From: Methanobrevibacter sp.
Lineage (GTDB): Archaea; Methanobacteriota; Methanobacteria; Methanobacteriales; Methanobacteriaceae
NCBI GenBank assembly: GCA_017553445.1
Contig: JAFZMD010000025.1
Coordinates: 1-44,660 of the forward strand
Length of the DNA stretch: 44,660 nt
Direction of reading: 5' to 3'
Shown here piece after piece: positions 18,210 through 26,783 of the stretch. A program made the translations under genes and the position numbers. The notes under the pieces were generated by a model that was given only the letters and a program-made list of their open reading frames with translations, searched no databases and was not told where the DNA came from. Positions within the stretch are counted from its first letter, which is position 1; every line of letters starts with the position of its first letter.

Positions 18210-19105
18210 ATGTTAGAAAAGATTACCTGGCTACAGGAGGATTTCATCACCTTAAATGAGGCCAGAAAGGATGGCCGTGGAAAATCATTACTGGTCGAAA
18301 TTGTTAAATTTGCAATCTTAATAATCCTAATAGAAATATTCTTAGCAGAGATATTAAGTAGCGGAGCAGTTTTACTTTTTAAGCCTGCAACAGAAATAGA
18401 AAAAAACTTGCTTTCAATGTTTTCTTTAGCCATCATAATTCTAGTAATTATGGAATCATCAAATTTGGTGAAAAGCGTAACCTGAGAAGTATCGGTTTTT
18501 CGAAAGACAGGGCAGTTTCATCATATATTAAAGGATTGATATGTGGATTTATAATGTTTGCCCTTGTTATTTCAATCGGATATCTTACCGGACAATACAA
18601 GTTCAACGGATTTGGTTCTTCATCTATTTTTATGATAATACTTTTCTTCATCGGATTCATAATTCAGGCAATGCATGAGGAAGTCTTGTTAAGGGGTTGG
18701 ATTTTTGTTTCGATTTCTAGGAAAAACAGCATGTATGTGGCAATGTTTGTAAGCAGCATTATTTTCGTTTTGATTCATATGGCAAACAGCGGAATAGACA
18801 TGCTTTCATTGGTTAATATTTTTCTAGTGGCTCTGGTCTTTTGTGTGATGTTTTTGAGATATGACAACATATGGTTTTGTGGTGCAGCACATACAATGTG
18901 GAACTTCGCAGAATCCTGCCTTTTCGGTTTTGCTGTAAGTGGAGAAACTGCTTATCCCATGTTATTGTCATTTAGCCAGAAAAAATTTTCAATAATTGGG
19001 GGAGGTTCATTTGGACCCGAATCAAGCCTAATAACTACTGTTGTTCTCATACTTACATTGGCTTTCTTCGTGTTCTATCCAAATATTAAAAAATCCCTAA
19101 AATAA
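18210..19105 (+). pseudogene. Second CPBP intramembrane protease, split by a -1 frameshift
   Basis: The first frame runs 18210-18485 (MLEKITWLQEDFITLNEARK, one membrane segment, then stop). The second frame is open from before 18461 and its coding similarity resumes there as KFGEKRNLRSIGFSKDRAVS, continuing through HEEVLLRGWIF (the CPBP Glu-Glu-Arg motif), FVLIHMANSG and HTMWNFAESCLFG to the stop at 19105. Joining them needs a -1 shift near 18459-18463; the product would be about 300 residues, a usual CPBP length. At the junction the zero-frame sequence is A-AAT-TTG, which fits the X-XXY-YYZ slippery pattern. A one-base loss (ESFKFGEKR if a base is restored) is the simpler reading. A paralogue is at 12963. 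Confidence 0.75.
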
Positions 19106-19182
19106 TATTAGTTTCATGATGAGATATTGATTGAATTAAGATTCTGTGGAATAAGATAATTGAATTAAAGGAATGGAATAAT

Positions 19183-19980
19183 ATGCATACATTTGAAATC
19201 ATTAAAAAAGCATTTTATTTACCTTTCAAAGCATATAAAGGATTTATTTTGGTTACATTTCTCTTTTTCATATCAGAAATCATTACCGAAATGATTAACC
19301 AGATAGAAATTGTAGATTTAACAATGCCAATACTGTTAATAGATCCAATATCAGGCATAATCATTCTTGGAATTTGCATAGCCGTTGTCTATCACTATAT
19401 TGACGATTCATTTGACATAAGGGACGTGTCAATCACAGCCACAGCCAAAGCAGGCTTTAAGGACACGTTTATAGAAAGCTATTATTATATTTTAACAATA
19501 ACAATCACTGCAATCATATCCTATGCATTAGGAATTTATCACAGTATTGATTCAGTTATAAGCGGAATTATGCTTGTAGACAATAAAATAAGTTCATTAA
19601 CTTTGCCGAAATTAGTTAAATACCTATCTCCCGATGCGTATCATCAGCTTGCATTCTCTGTTATGGCGACACTGGCAATATTTATAATTCTATTTGCAAT
19701 TTCCTTCTCATACTGTTCACTTGCTAAAATCAGATTAAAAGAAACAGGAAACATGGCAGAATCTATGAATTTCATAAAACTAACTAAAATTATCAAAAGC
19801 AAAGGAATCAAAAAATACATAAATTTCATTATACTGACTTTCATTGTATTTTCAGCAGTGCTGCTTATTATGAAAACGTTGGAATATTATTTCATCATAG
19901 GAAGTGTGATTTCAGCATTAACAGAATCCTTTGCACTATTTTTCATCCTGGATTCCTTTAGTTTATTTTACCACTATTAA
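19183..19980 (+). CDS. DUF4013-like polytopic membrane protein
   Basis: 265 residues with about six membrane segments, beginning MHTFEIIKKAFYLPFKAYKG. The C-terminal part (ARIRL-like KIRLKETGNMAESMNF, then IKSKGIKKYINFIILTF) aligns by eye with the same region of the DUF4013 protein at 13795 (AFALSEINSIMASIGYLRYI). I therefore place it in the same or a sister family; function unknown. It follows the broken CPBP gene, repeating the CPBP/DUF4013 pairing seen at 12963-14484. GGAATGGAATAAT before the ATG is a plausible ribosome site. Its stop shares TTAA with the stop of the convergent copA gene. Confidence 0.7.
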   Translation: MHTFEIIKKAFYLPFKAYKGFILVTFLFFISEIITEMINQIEIVDLTMPILLIDPISGIIILGICIAVVYHYIDDSFDIRDVSITATAKAGFKDTFIESYYYILTITITAIISYALGIYHSIDSVISGIMLVDNKISSLTLPKLVKYLSPDAYHQLAFSVMATLAIFIILFAISFSYCSLAKIRLKETGNMAESMNFIKLTKIIKSKGIKKYINFIILTFIVFSAVLLIMKTLEYYFIIGSVISALTESFALFFILDSFSLFYHY

Positions 19981-22457
19981 TTTGCCCTTTTTATATGTGG
20001 CACGTAACGTTTAAGCAATAATGACAATGAAATAACTGTTACAGAACTTAATGCCATTGCCAAGCCTGCCAATTCAGGTTTAAACATTATTCCAAAGTTA
20101 GGATATAAAACCCCTGCAGCAACGGGAATTAATATTGAGTTGTATGCGAATGCCCAGAAGATATTTTCCTTAATTCTTCTCATTACCTTTTTGGAAAACT
20201 GCACTGCAGCAACAACATTTTCCAAATCCCCTTCCATCACTACAACATCACCACTTTCCATTGCAATGTCTGTCCCATTACCCATTGCAACACCGATATC
20301 TGCTTGCGTTAAAGCTGGAGCATCGTTAATACCGTCACCAGTGAATAATACTTTTTTAGACCCATTTGATTGGATATTCTGGACAATACTGAGTTTATTT
20401 TCAGGAAGAATTCCTGCTTCAACATTATCAATCCCAACCTCATCGGCAACAGACAGTGCTGTGCTTTCATTGTCGCCCGTTAACATGAATGTTTCAATGC
20501 CCATCTTATGCAATTCTTCAATGGTTCTTTTAGAATTTGGTTTGACCTTATCGGACAGACTTAAAATTCCACGGACAGATGAATCAACCGCCAAAAGAAT
20601 GATGGTTTTGCTTTGACTTTCCAAATCATCATAGTCAGCCAATACATCTTCAGGAATTTCCACACCATTGCTTTGCATCAATGACTTGTTTCCGGCCAAA
20701 ATTATTTTGCCGTCAATTTCGGCCTTAATGCCCTTACCAGTTACATTTTCAAAATCAACCGTATTCAATAAATCCAAACCTTCCGCTTTTCTGACAATAG
20801 CTTTAGCGATAGGATGATTGGAATTTTGCTCAACAGAAGCTGCAAGAGTTATCAACTCCTCATCAGAAATAGCGTAAGTTATTATGTCATCAACTTCAGG
20901 CTTTCCTTCAGTAATTGTTCCCGTTTTATCGAATGCCGCCACGTCAATTTGGCCGGCATTTTCCAAAGTGTCACCGTTTTTAATTAGAATACCGAACTCT
21001 GCAGCCCTTCCAACACCGACAGTAACTGCGGTTGGAGTGGCCAAACCCAAAGCGCAAGGACATGCAACAACCAAAATGGATATTAAACAGGTAAGTGAGA
21101 ACAGCAACGTTGCTCCCAAAACAAAATACCATATTAAGAACACTACAATAGCTATTGTTAAAATAACAGGAATAAAGTATGAAACGATAGTATTTGCGAA
21201 CTTTTGAACAGGAGGCCTTGATGACTGTGCCTTTTCAACCAAACGAATAATATTGGACAGAACAGTTTCCGAACCAATCTTTAAAGCAGAAATAATTAAA
21301 ACACCATCCTGATTAATGGTACCTGCAAAAACCTCCTCACCGTCTTTTTTAACTTTAGGAATAGGCTCACCATTAATCATGGATTCATCAACATAGGATT
21401 CCCCGCCAATAACCCTACCGTCAACGGGTATTTTGTCTCCAGGCCTTACCAGAAGTTTGTCTTCAAGTGATATTTCAGCAATCTGAACTTCTTTTTGGGA
21501 TATAACTTCATTGTTTTCATCAACTTCAACCAATGTAGCTACAGTTGGCTGAAGCCCTATCAATTCACGGATTGAATCAGAAGTTTTCTTTTTAGCTTTA
21601 GCTTCCAGATACCTTCCAATCATTAAAAATGAAGGAAGCATAACAGCAGATTCATAAAACATGAATGTATGGTCTAAAATAATGCCAAATGTTCCTAAAA
21701 TACTGGATCCGTAAGCCACAATGATACCCATTGAGTACATTACATCCATATTCAGGTTTTTATGCATTAAACCATTAATTCCGGCTTTTAAAATTGGCAA
21801 TGAAACATATAAAAATGGTGCAATACTTACAATCAGTGACAGCAAGCCCATTGAAGAGATATCAATACCTGTAGCTTCATGTATTTGGTGAGTCAACCCC
21901 ATCAGAGGATCCCACATGCTATACATTAAAATCATTAAGATAGCTGAGAAGAATAAACCAACAATGATACGGTTCCTTTTACTTATCAAATCTTTTCTAT
22001 AAAGTTCTTCTTCATCGATTTCCGTCTGGCCGTCAATTCCCAACAGTTCAAAGCCCAAATTATTGATAACCTCTTCCATATCATCAATTGTGACTTTGCT
22101 TTTATCATAACGGACAAAAGCAGTTCCTGAGGTTAAATCTGCCTTGACGTCAAAAATTCCATCCCTGCGTATTAAAAAGTTTTCAACATTCATTGTACAT
22201 GAAGCACAATGCATTCCGTCTATTCTTAAAGTAACTTCATCGCTATGCAGTTCAAAGCCTAAATTTTTAACTATGGAATCCATTTCATCATAAGTCATCT
22301 TTTTAGGATTGACCGTGATATGAAGTTTGTTTGAAGCCAAATCTGCATCAACTTCTTCAACACCATCTTCACGCTCAAATGTTTTGTTAACACTTAAGAC
22401 ACATGAAGCACAATGCATCCCTTCAATCGGCACATCCATCTCTTTAAGTTTCGCCAT
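19977..22457 (-). CDS. copA: Copper-exporting P1B-type ATPase with two metal-binding domains
   Basis: 826 residues. Two N-terminal HMA domains each carry GMHCASC (residues 13-19 and 81-87). Eight membrane helices are expected; the ion-site motif CPC is at about 466-468 (VVACPCALGLATPT), the phosphorylation site DKTGTITEGKP near 508, TGDNESTA, GDGINDAPAL and MGNGTDIAMESGD follow, and the HP motif is NSNHPIA. The CPC plus HMA pattern fits Cu(I) export (CopA) rather than Zn/Cd, which usually show different HMA surroundings. GTGAT precedes ATG 22457. No copper sensor gene is adjacent. It overlaps the convergent membrane protein gene by 4 nt. Confidence 0.95.
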   Translation of the reverse strand: MAKLKEMDVPIEGMHCASCVLSVNKTFEREDGVEEVDADLASNKLHITVNPKKMTYDEMDSIVKNLGFELHSDEVTLRIDGMHCASCTMNVENFLIRRDGIFDVKADLTSGTAFVRYDKSKVTIDDMEEVINNLGFELLGIDGQTEIDEEELYRKDLISKRNRIIVGLFFSAILMILMYSMWDPLMGLTHQIHEATGIDISSMGLLSLIVSIAPFLYVSLPILKAGINGLMHKNLNMDVMYSMGIIVAYGSSILGTFGIILDHTFMFYESAVMLPSFLMIGRYLEAKAKKKTSDSIRELIGLQPTVATLVEVDENNEVISQKEVQIAEISLEDKLLVRPGDKIPVDGRVIGGESYVDESMINGEPIPKVKKDGEEVFAGTINQDGVLIISALKIGSETVLSNIIRLVEKAQSSRPPVQKFANTIVSYFIPVILTIAIVVFLIWYFVLGATLLFSLTCLISILVVACPCALGLATPTAVTVGVGRAAEFGILIKNGDTLENAGQIDVAAFDKTGTITEGKPEVDDIITYAISDEELITLAASVEQNSNHPIAKAIVRKAEGLDLLNTVDFENVTGKGIKAEIDGKIILAGNKSLMQSNGVEIPEDVLADYDDLESQSKTIILLAVDSSVRGILSLSDKVKPNSKRTIEELHKMGIETFMLTGDNESTALSVADEVGIDNVEAGILPENKLSIVQNIQSNGSKKVLFTGDGINDAPALTQADIGVAMGNGTDIAMESGDVVVMEGDLENVVAAVQFSKKVMRRIKENIFWAFAYNSILIPVAAGVLYPNFGIMFKPELAGLAMALSSVTVISLSLLLKRYVPHIKRAN

Positions 22458-22516
22458 AATATCACAATCTCCCGTTATATAGCTTAAATCTCAACGTTGA
22501 TTATAAAAGCAGATAA

Positions 22517-23749
22517 TTACATGACCCCACATTCATTCTTAACTTCTCTGCCATCCTGCATGACCCGTATAATATTATCGCTTTCTGTCAATATATTAAT
22601 GTCAACCAAAGGATTCTTTTCAACAAAAATCATATCAGCACATTTGCCTTCATAAACAGACCCGATGTCATCTCTTCCCAAAAATTCCGCCGCTTTGGTA
22701 GTGGATGCTGCAATTGCCTGTTTAGGACTCATTCCCAAATCCACCAAATTAATCAGTTCTTTCAGATTATGTCCATGAGGTATAACTCCACTATCAGTTC
22801 CCATCACAATATTTACACCTTCATCATAAGCAATTTGAACATTTTCTTTGTGGACTTTAATTATTTCCTTTAATTTGGCCAATTTTTCATCGGCAAAGGT
22901 ATCCCATGAGGGAAACCCGTGTTCATATAAATATTGATGAACCAACAACGTCGGAACCAGAGTGACATTGTTTTCAGCCATTTTCTTTGAAGTCTCTTTA
23001 TCAATGAATGTTCCATGCTCAATTGAGGAAAATCCTGCATCAATGCATTTGTTGATTCCTTCCAAACTGTGACAGTGGGCTGAAACTTTTGAATTGGTAT
23101 TTTCTGCTTCACCAACAATTGTTTTAAGTTCCTCCATATTAAACTGGGAAAATTCCGGTGAAGTGTTTGCAGTTAAAACACCTCCGCTGCACATTACCTT
23201 AATAAAATCAGCACCAGCTCTTTTAACTTCACGGGTTTTCTTTAATACCTCAGACGGACCATCACATCTCCCTTTAGGAAATCCAGGATACATAATTTCC
23301 ATATCAAAACCTGATGGCAACATCAAATCGAAATGTCCTCCCGTCATGACCAGAGGAGTGATGCAGATTTCCAATTTAGGTGCCGTGAACAATCCCCTTT
23401 GCTGAGCCAACTTAACACCCAAATCTGCAGATCCGCAGTCCCTAATTGTGGTTATTCCAGCATCAATGGTCTGTTTTGCATGAAGAACACCGTTGTAAAA
23501 ATGAATAGCCAAGGGATTGGCCATATTTTCTTCCTTGTGAAAACCTTTGGCTAAAATATGTGTATGGCAGTCAATGAATCCGGGCAGAACATAATTATCA
23601 TCCCCATCAATGATTTTCGCATTTTCCTTAGCGTGTATTTCAGATGAAGAAATTTCCTTGATATATTTTCCTTCAATCAGAATATTCTGATTACCTTTAA
23701 ACTCATCATTAGGGTTTATGATATTTACATTCTCAATTAAAGTCTGCAT
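22517..23749 (-). CDS. Amidohydrolase family protein (imidazolonepropionase/Xaa-Pro dipeptidase-like)
   Basis: 410 residues. The metal-dependent hydrolase barrel is complete: GFIDCHTHI (His62, His64), a candidate bridging Lys in GADFIKVMCSGG near 178, KVSAHCHS and SIEHGTFID for the two later His, and GTDSGVIPHG for the catalytic Asp. The N-terminal NVNIINPNDEFKGNQNILIE and C-terminal GSVYEGKCADMIFVEKNPLV form the small beta domain. The subfamily includes cyclic amide hydrolases and prolidase-like enzymes; the substrate cannot be told. It starts 9 nt after the phosphomevalonate dehydratase small-subunit gene and is probably in the same transcript. Confidence 0.88.
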   Translation of the reverse strand: MQTLIENVNIINPNDEFKGNQNILIEGKYIKEISSSEIHAKENAKIIDGDDNYVLPGFIDCHTHILAKGFHKEENMANPLAIHFYNGVLHAKQTIDAGITTIRDCGSADLGVKLAQQRGLFTAPKLEICITPLVMTGGHFDLMLPSGFDMEIMYPGFPKGRCDGPSEVLKKTREVKRAGADFIKVMCSGGVLTANTSPEFSQFNMEELKTIVGEAENTNSKVSAHCHSLEGINKCIDAGFSSIEHGTFIDKETSKKMAENNVTLVPTLLVHQYLYEHGFPSWDTFADEKLAKLKEIIKVHKENVQIAYDEGVNIVMGTDSGVIPHGHNLKELINLVDLGMSPKQAIAASTTKAAEFLGRDDIGSVYEGKCADMIFVEKNPLVDINILTESDNIIRVMQDGREVKNECGVM

Positions 23750-23758
23750 TTGAAAGCC

Positions 23759-24148
23759 TCACAAAATAGTAATAGTTCCATTATCCCCATCAACTTCAAC
23801 CAAAGCACCAGTGACCAGGTCTTTAGTATCTGCAGGCGAGTCGACCATTGGAATATCAGACATTATGGCACCAGTAGCTATTATAGGTTCTGCATTAAGA
23901 CAAATAATGGCTTTTGGAGCGGTATTATTCTTCATCATCTGAAAAATAACATAAGACCCAACAGTAGAACCTTTTCCGCCAGGAATAAATAAAACTTTAT
24001 CTTTAATTATTTGGCCTTTCAACTCATGATTAGGGTCTATTATTTCACCATTTTCAGGATTAACCCCACCAAGAAAACTGATGGGCTCAGAACTTACAAT
24101 TAATTCTCCTTTTCCTTTTCCTTTTGCAATATTTCTACATTCAATCAT
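23759..24148 (-). CDS. Phosphomevalonate dehydratase small subunit (aconitase X swivel domain, DUF126)
   Basis: 129 residues, usual length for the stand-alone small subunit. Motifs: [20 protein letters not shown] at the start, [20 protein letters not shown], the active-site region [18 protein letters not shown] with its conserved Ser, and [20 protein letters not shown]. In archaea this subunit with an aconitase X large subunit dehydrates 5-phosphomevalonate to trans-anhydromevalonate phosphate in the archaeal mevalonate route to isoprenoid lipids. The large subunit is not in this window, so the two are unlinked here. Its downstream neighbour is an amidohydrolase with no known role in the pathway. 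Confidence 0.9.
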   Translation of the reverse strand: MIECRNIAKGKGKGELIVSSEPISFLGGVNPENGEIIDPNHELKGQIIKDKVLFIPGGKGSTVGSYVIFQMMKNNTAPKAIICLNAEPIIATGAIMSDIPMVDSPADTKDLVTGALVEVDGDNGTITIL

Positions 24149-24260
24149 TATTGAATAATCTGTTAAAAGTAGTATTTAAAAAATTATACTTCTAAACTGA
24201 AATTTAAAAAAATAATATTAAATATTCAAAAATAGATAAAAAATAACAGAAATTTAAGGG

Positions 24261-24704
24261 ATGATTGGATTGAAAAATAAAAAACCCAGAATGGGCTTAG
24301 ATGGATTAAAAGAAATTGGAAAAAAAGAAGGAAAAGCTGAAGAAAGAATCGCTGTTTTAAACAAACTGGCCGATGATGAAAAAGTTGGATACACTAGAGA
24401 AGAATTATATGAGATATTAGGAATTACTGATGAAAAAACACAGGAAAAAAAACAACCACCCATCCCCATGGAGGAGATACTGAAAAAATTCGATGAACAA
24501 TTTCCAGGTAAAATGAAAGGCAAGCCAATTAAGCAATATAAAGGAGAAAGAAAAGTACCAAGCCCATTTGAAGAACTGAAAGAGGAAGGAAAAGAAGATG
24601 GGAAAATTGAAGAAAAAATAGCTATCATAAACAAATTAATTGACGATCCGAAAATCAGATACAGTCCTGAAGAATTATCAAAAAAAATATGGGATGATGA
24701 GTGA
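24261..24704 (+). CDS. Small charged protein made of two copies of a helical unit
   Basis: 147 residues, no membrane segment, no family recognised. Two copies of one unit are obvious: GLDGLKEIGKKEGKAEERIA then VLNKLADDEKVGYTREELYE near residues 13-55, and PFEELKEEGKEDGKIEEKIA then IINKLIDDPKIRYSPEELSK near 101-143. A linker rich in Lys, Pro and Gly joins them. The start is either ATG 24261 or TTG 24270; the GGGATGAT sequence overlapping the ATG would serve the TTG, so the N-terminus is uncertain by three residues. It converges with truD at a 2-bp gap. The composition suggests a cytoplasmic protein-binding role, but nothing specific. Confidence 0.75.
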   Translation: MIGLKNKKPRMGLDGLKEIGKKEGKAEERIAVLNKLADDEKVGYTREELYEILGITDEKTQEKKQPPIPMEEILKKFDEQFPGKMKGKPIKQYKGERKVPSPFEELKEEGKEDGKIEEKIAIINKLIDDPKIRYSPEELSKKIWDDE

Positions 24705-24706
24705 AG

Positions 24707-25963
24707 CTAAACAACATCCTTTTTCATCACTTCGCGCAGCACTGCAGTTGCATAAGATCCCTTATTGATTGAAAATTCGGCTAAAACACCTTCATCAGTT
24801 GCCCTAGCAGATGCATCCCAAACCTGAAAACGAAGAGACCTTCTAAGACCGTGACTTCCCAAACGTGGCATTTTTGGAACTTCAAAATTGCTTTTATCAA
24901 TATTGTAACTTTCCAAAACGCTTTTTTCCATTTCACCAACTTCACCGCCGGCAAAAGGAACTTTAGTACCATATAAAGGAACAGTCGGATTAGCTTCAAA
25001 ATTATCAATCAACTCCTGATACTCCTCATGAGTTTTATCCCAAATAATGTGCTCTTCATTATCGATTATAATATCGCCCTCAACGAATTTGTTGATTCCC
25101 ATATCAACACGACGGCTAACGACATCATTAAATAAATAAGATTGGTAAGCATGAACAAACATTCTCTGCAATGGCTTTGGAAGAGCATGAAGAGCATTCA
25201 TATAAGCTTTGTCATCCAATTCTCCTTTTTTAGAGTCTTTAATTAATTGGCGAACCATCATCTTTTCATAACGCATTCCCTTGCCCATCAATTCCAATGA
25301 TTTTTCCAAATCCCCATCATCATAAGCCTGTCTGGCCTGTTGATTTTCCAGGCTTTCCTCTTCTGAAGGGTTTCCAACATATCTTCTAACAGCTTCCTTC
25401 AAATCATTGTGAATTAAAGCTTCGCCAACAAGATGGGTGTTGGTTCGAGGTTTTCCAAAACGCTGCCAGCCATAATAATTAGGAACACCTGTGACTTCCA
25501 ATTGCTTTAAGACCTCATTTGCAATATCTGCACTTTTTTCAATATCGTCCAAATCACGAATCAGAATTTTGAATTTATTTCCCTTAAGCTGACCCATTCT
25601 GAGCTTTTTACGCCCGCGAGTAATCTCTAAAAAATCAGTTTTATAAATATCCAAGTCTTCAACCTGCTTGAACTGTTCTTCCGAATCCATATTTGCAATG
25701 CAAATCCATTGACGAGTCAATGCCTTTTTATCTTTCATTCCTGCAAAGCCCATTCTTTTGCGGTCAATATGCAAATCTCTTGCAATGTCTAAAACAACAT
25801 CTAAGGTCGTTCTTCCCACTTTCTCAATCCAAATCCAAACATTTGGTCCTTCACCGGTTGGAATCATTTCTGGAATCTCTTCAACATAAAAATCCTCATA
25901 TTGATTTCTAATAGATCCACCAATTCCTTCCTGACTCGTAACATAAGTATTAGCATTTAACAT
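24707..25963 (-). CDS. truD: tRNA pseudouridine(13) synthase
   Basis: 418 residues from ATG 25963 ([13 protein letters not shown]), preceded by GTGAT. An in-frame extension to 26029 would read through the tRNA gene and is artefactual. The catalytic Asp78 lies in [44 protein letters not shown] and [12 protein letters not shown] are family motifs, and the roughly 150-residue insertion typical of TruD is present. It isomerises U13 in several tRNAs and, in some archaea, stands in for Pus7-type activity. It lies directly downstream of tRNA-Arg on the same strand, 19 nt apart, so co-transcription is likely. Confidence 0.95.
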   Translation of the reverse strand: MLNANTYVTSQEGIGGSIRNQYEDFYVEEIPEMIPTGEGPNVWIWIEKVGRTTLDVVLDIARDLHIDRKRMGFAGMKDKKALTRQWICIANMDSEEQFKQVEDLDIYKTDFLEITRGRKKLRMGQLKGNKFKILIRDLDDIEKSADIANEVLKQLEVTGVPNYYGWQRFGKPRTNTHLVGEALIHNDLKEAVRRYVGNPSEEESLENQQARQAYDDGDLEKSLELMGKGMRYEKMMVRQLIKDSKKGELDDKAYMNALHALPKPLQRMFVHAYQSYLFNDVVSRRVDMGINKFVEGDIIIDNEEHIIWDKTHEEYQELIDNFEANPTVPLYGTKVPFAGGEVGEMEKSVLESYNIDKSNFEVPKMPRLGSHGLRRSLRFQVWDASARATDEGVLAEFSINKGSYATAVLREVMKKDVV

Positions 25964-25982
25964 AGTATCACAAAAACAAAAA

Positions 25983-26056
25983 TGCCCCGACCGGGATTTG
26001 AACCCGGGGAATGGGATCCGCAGTCCCATGTGTTATCCAAACTACACCATCGGGGC
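25983..26056 (-). tRNA. tRNA-Arg (anticodon GCG)
   Basis: A full cloverleaf reads on the minus strand from 26056 to 25983 (74 nt): acceptor stem GCCCCGA/TCGGGGC with discriminator A, D stem GTGT/ACAC, anticodon stem TGGGA/TCCCA with loop CTGCGGA, T stem CCGGG/CCCGG with loop TTCAAAT. The anticodon GCG reads CGC (and CGU if modified). CCA is not encoded, as usual for archaea. Confidence 0.95.
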
Positions 26057-26126
26057 AAGACAAAATAAGATATCATATTAATGTATGATTTTCATAGTAT
26101 TTAATATTTTTTTAAATATGGGTAAA

Positions 26127-26138
26127 TATTATATATTG
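26127..26138 (+). promoter_or_regulatory. Box A promoter element for the candidate RNA
   Basis: TTATATAT at about 26129-26136 lies about 25 nt before 26157, exactly where the first stem of the candidate RNA begins. The upstream AT-rich stretch also has to hold the tRNA-Arg promoter on the other strand. Confidence 0.5.
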
Positions 26139-26155
26139 AAAAAAATATAACATTT

Positions 26156-26284
26156 AATGTGCATTACTACTGGTGGGGAATCACCACCACAAAACCCAAT
26201 TCTCTGCTAGGGTAATGCATATTTGGGTATGTAAAGGCTGGTATATTCACCACCAAACACGTATAATATCGGTCTATTACATAC
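26156..26284 (+). ncRNA. Candidate structured RNA with two related stem domains
   Basis: Domain 1 (26156-26223) is closed by a 12-bp stem (26156-26167 with 26212-26223) containing one G-U pair; inside is a GGTGG/CCACC hairpin and a possible ACCC/GGGT pairing. Domain 2 (26227-26284) is closed by GTATGTAA/TTACATAC, then GGCTG/CGGTC with two G-U pairs and ATATT/AATAT, leaving a 17-nt loop. Both domains carry CTGGT followed shortly by TCACCACCA and an A-rich stretch, so they look like a duplicated module. The G-U pairs become A-C mismatches on the minus strand, favouring a plus-strand RNA. No box C/D motif and no convincing H/ACA layout were seen. It lies between tRNA-Arg and a pilin-like gene, both on the minus strand. 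Confidence 0.5.
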
Positions 26285-26294
26285 AATTAAACTA

Positions 26295-26732
26295 TTACCA
26301 AATATAAAGAGTATAAGAATAACCATCAAAGTTTCTAGTGGCAACTGAACAATTACCTGCTTTTGAAAAGTCACCGACCCCAGATAAAACCGTTGAATCC
26401 AATTGATTGGTCTCGATAAATCTATAATTTGTCAATTTAAATTCGCTAAATTTATCATCACAAATTTGAGACACTTCACTTATGGATTTTTTGGAATTTT
26501 TATTTTCCTTTAAAATACCAGAAATTACACTCAAAAAGGTTTCATCTTCAAAATCTACTTTTCCAGATAATATTTCCATAATATCCTGTGCATCTTTGGA
26601 ATTATGAGAAATATCAGAATAAGTTGGGTTCGGAACTGATATTAACATATTTAACATTAACATTACAACAAACAGAATGCTGATTGCAATGATTGCATCT
26701 GAAAAATATAAACTTCCTTTATTATCATTCAT
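26295..26732 (-). CDS. Pilin-like small membrane-anchored protein
   Basis: 145 residues. A short charged leader MNDNKG is followed by SLYFSDAIIAISILFVVMLM, a layout like archaeal class III signal peptides, in which a prepilin peptidase cuts after Gly before a hydrophobic helix. The rest (about 40-145) is a soluble domain with two Cys (SQICDDKF and AGNCSVATRNF), ending FDGYSYTLYIW. I do not recognise a named family; methanogens have many such pseudopilin-like proteins of unknown role. It stands alone between the AIR-synthase-like gene and the candidate RNA, both gaps being short. Confidence 0.72.
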   Translation of the reverse strand: MNDNKGSLYFSDAIIAISILFVVMLMLNMLISVPNPTYSDISHNSKDAQDIMEILSGKVDFEDETFLSVISGILKENKNSKKSISEVSQICDDKFSEFKLTNYRFIETNQLDSTVLSGVGDFSKAGNCSVATRNFDGYSYTLYIW

Positions 26733-26783
26733 AAAAAGAAGTTAACTTCCATAATATTTAAAAAATATGGAAGTGTGAAAAAA

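Noticed and set aside
24254..24634. Hydrophobic-looking minus-strand frame rich in Ser, Phe and Pro
   Set aside because: It is the complement of a Lys/Glu-rich real gene; such strands always look Phe/Ser-rich.
25964..26029. 22-residue N-terminal extension of TruD
   Set aside because: These codons read through the tRNA-Arg gene; the ATG at 25963 has a ribosome site and matches family length.
26156..26284. Box C/D or H/ACA guide RNA
   Set aside because: No RUGAUGA/CUGA pair, and no ACA placed after a lower stem with a clear pocket and kink-turn.
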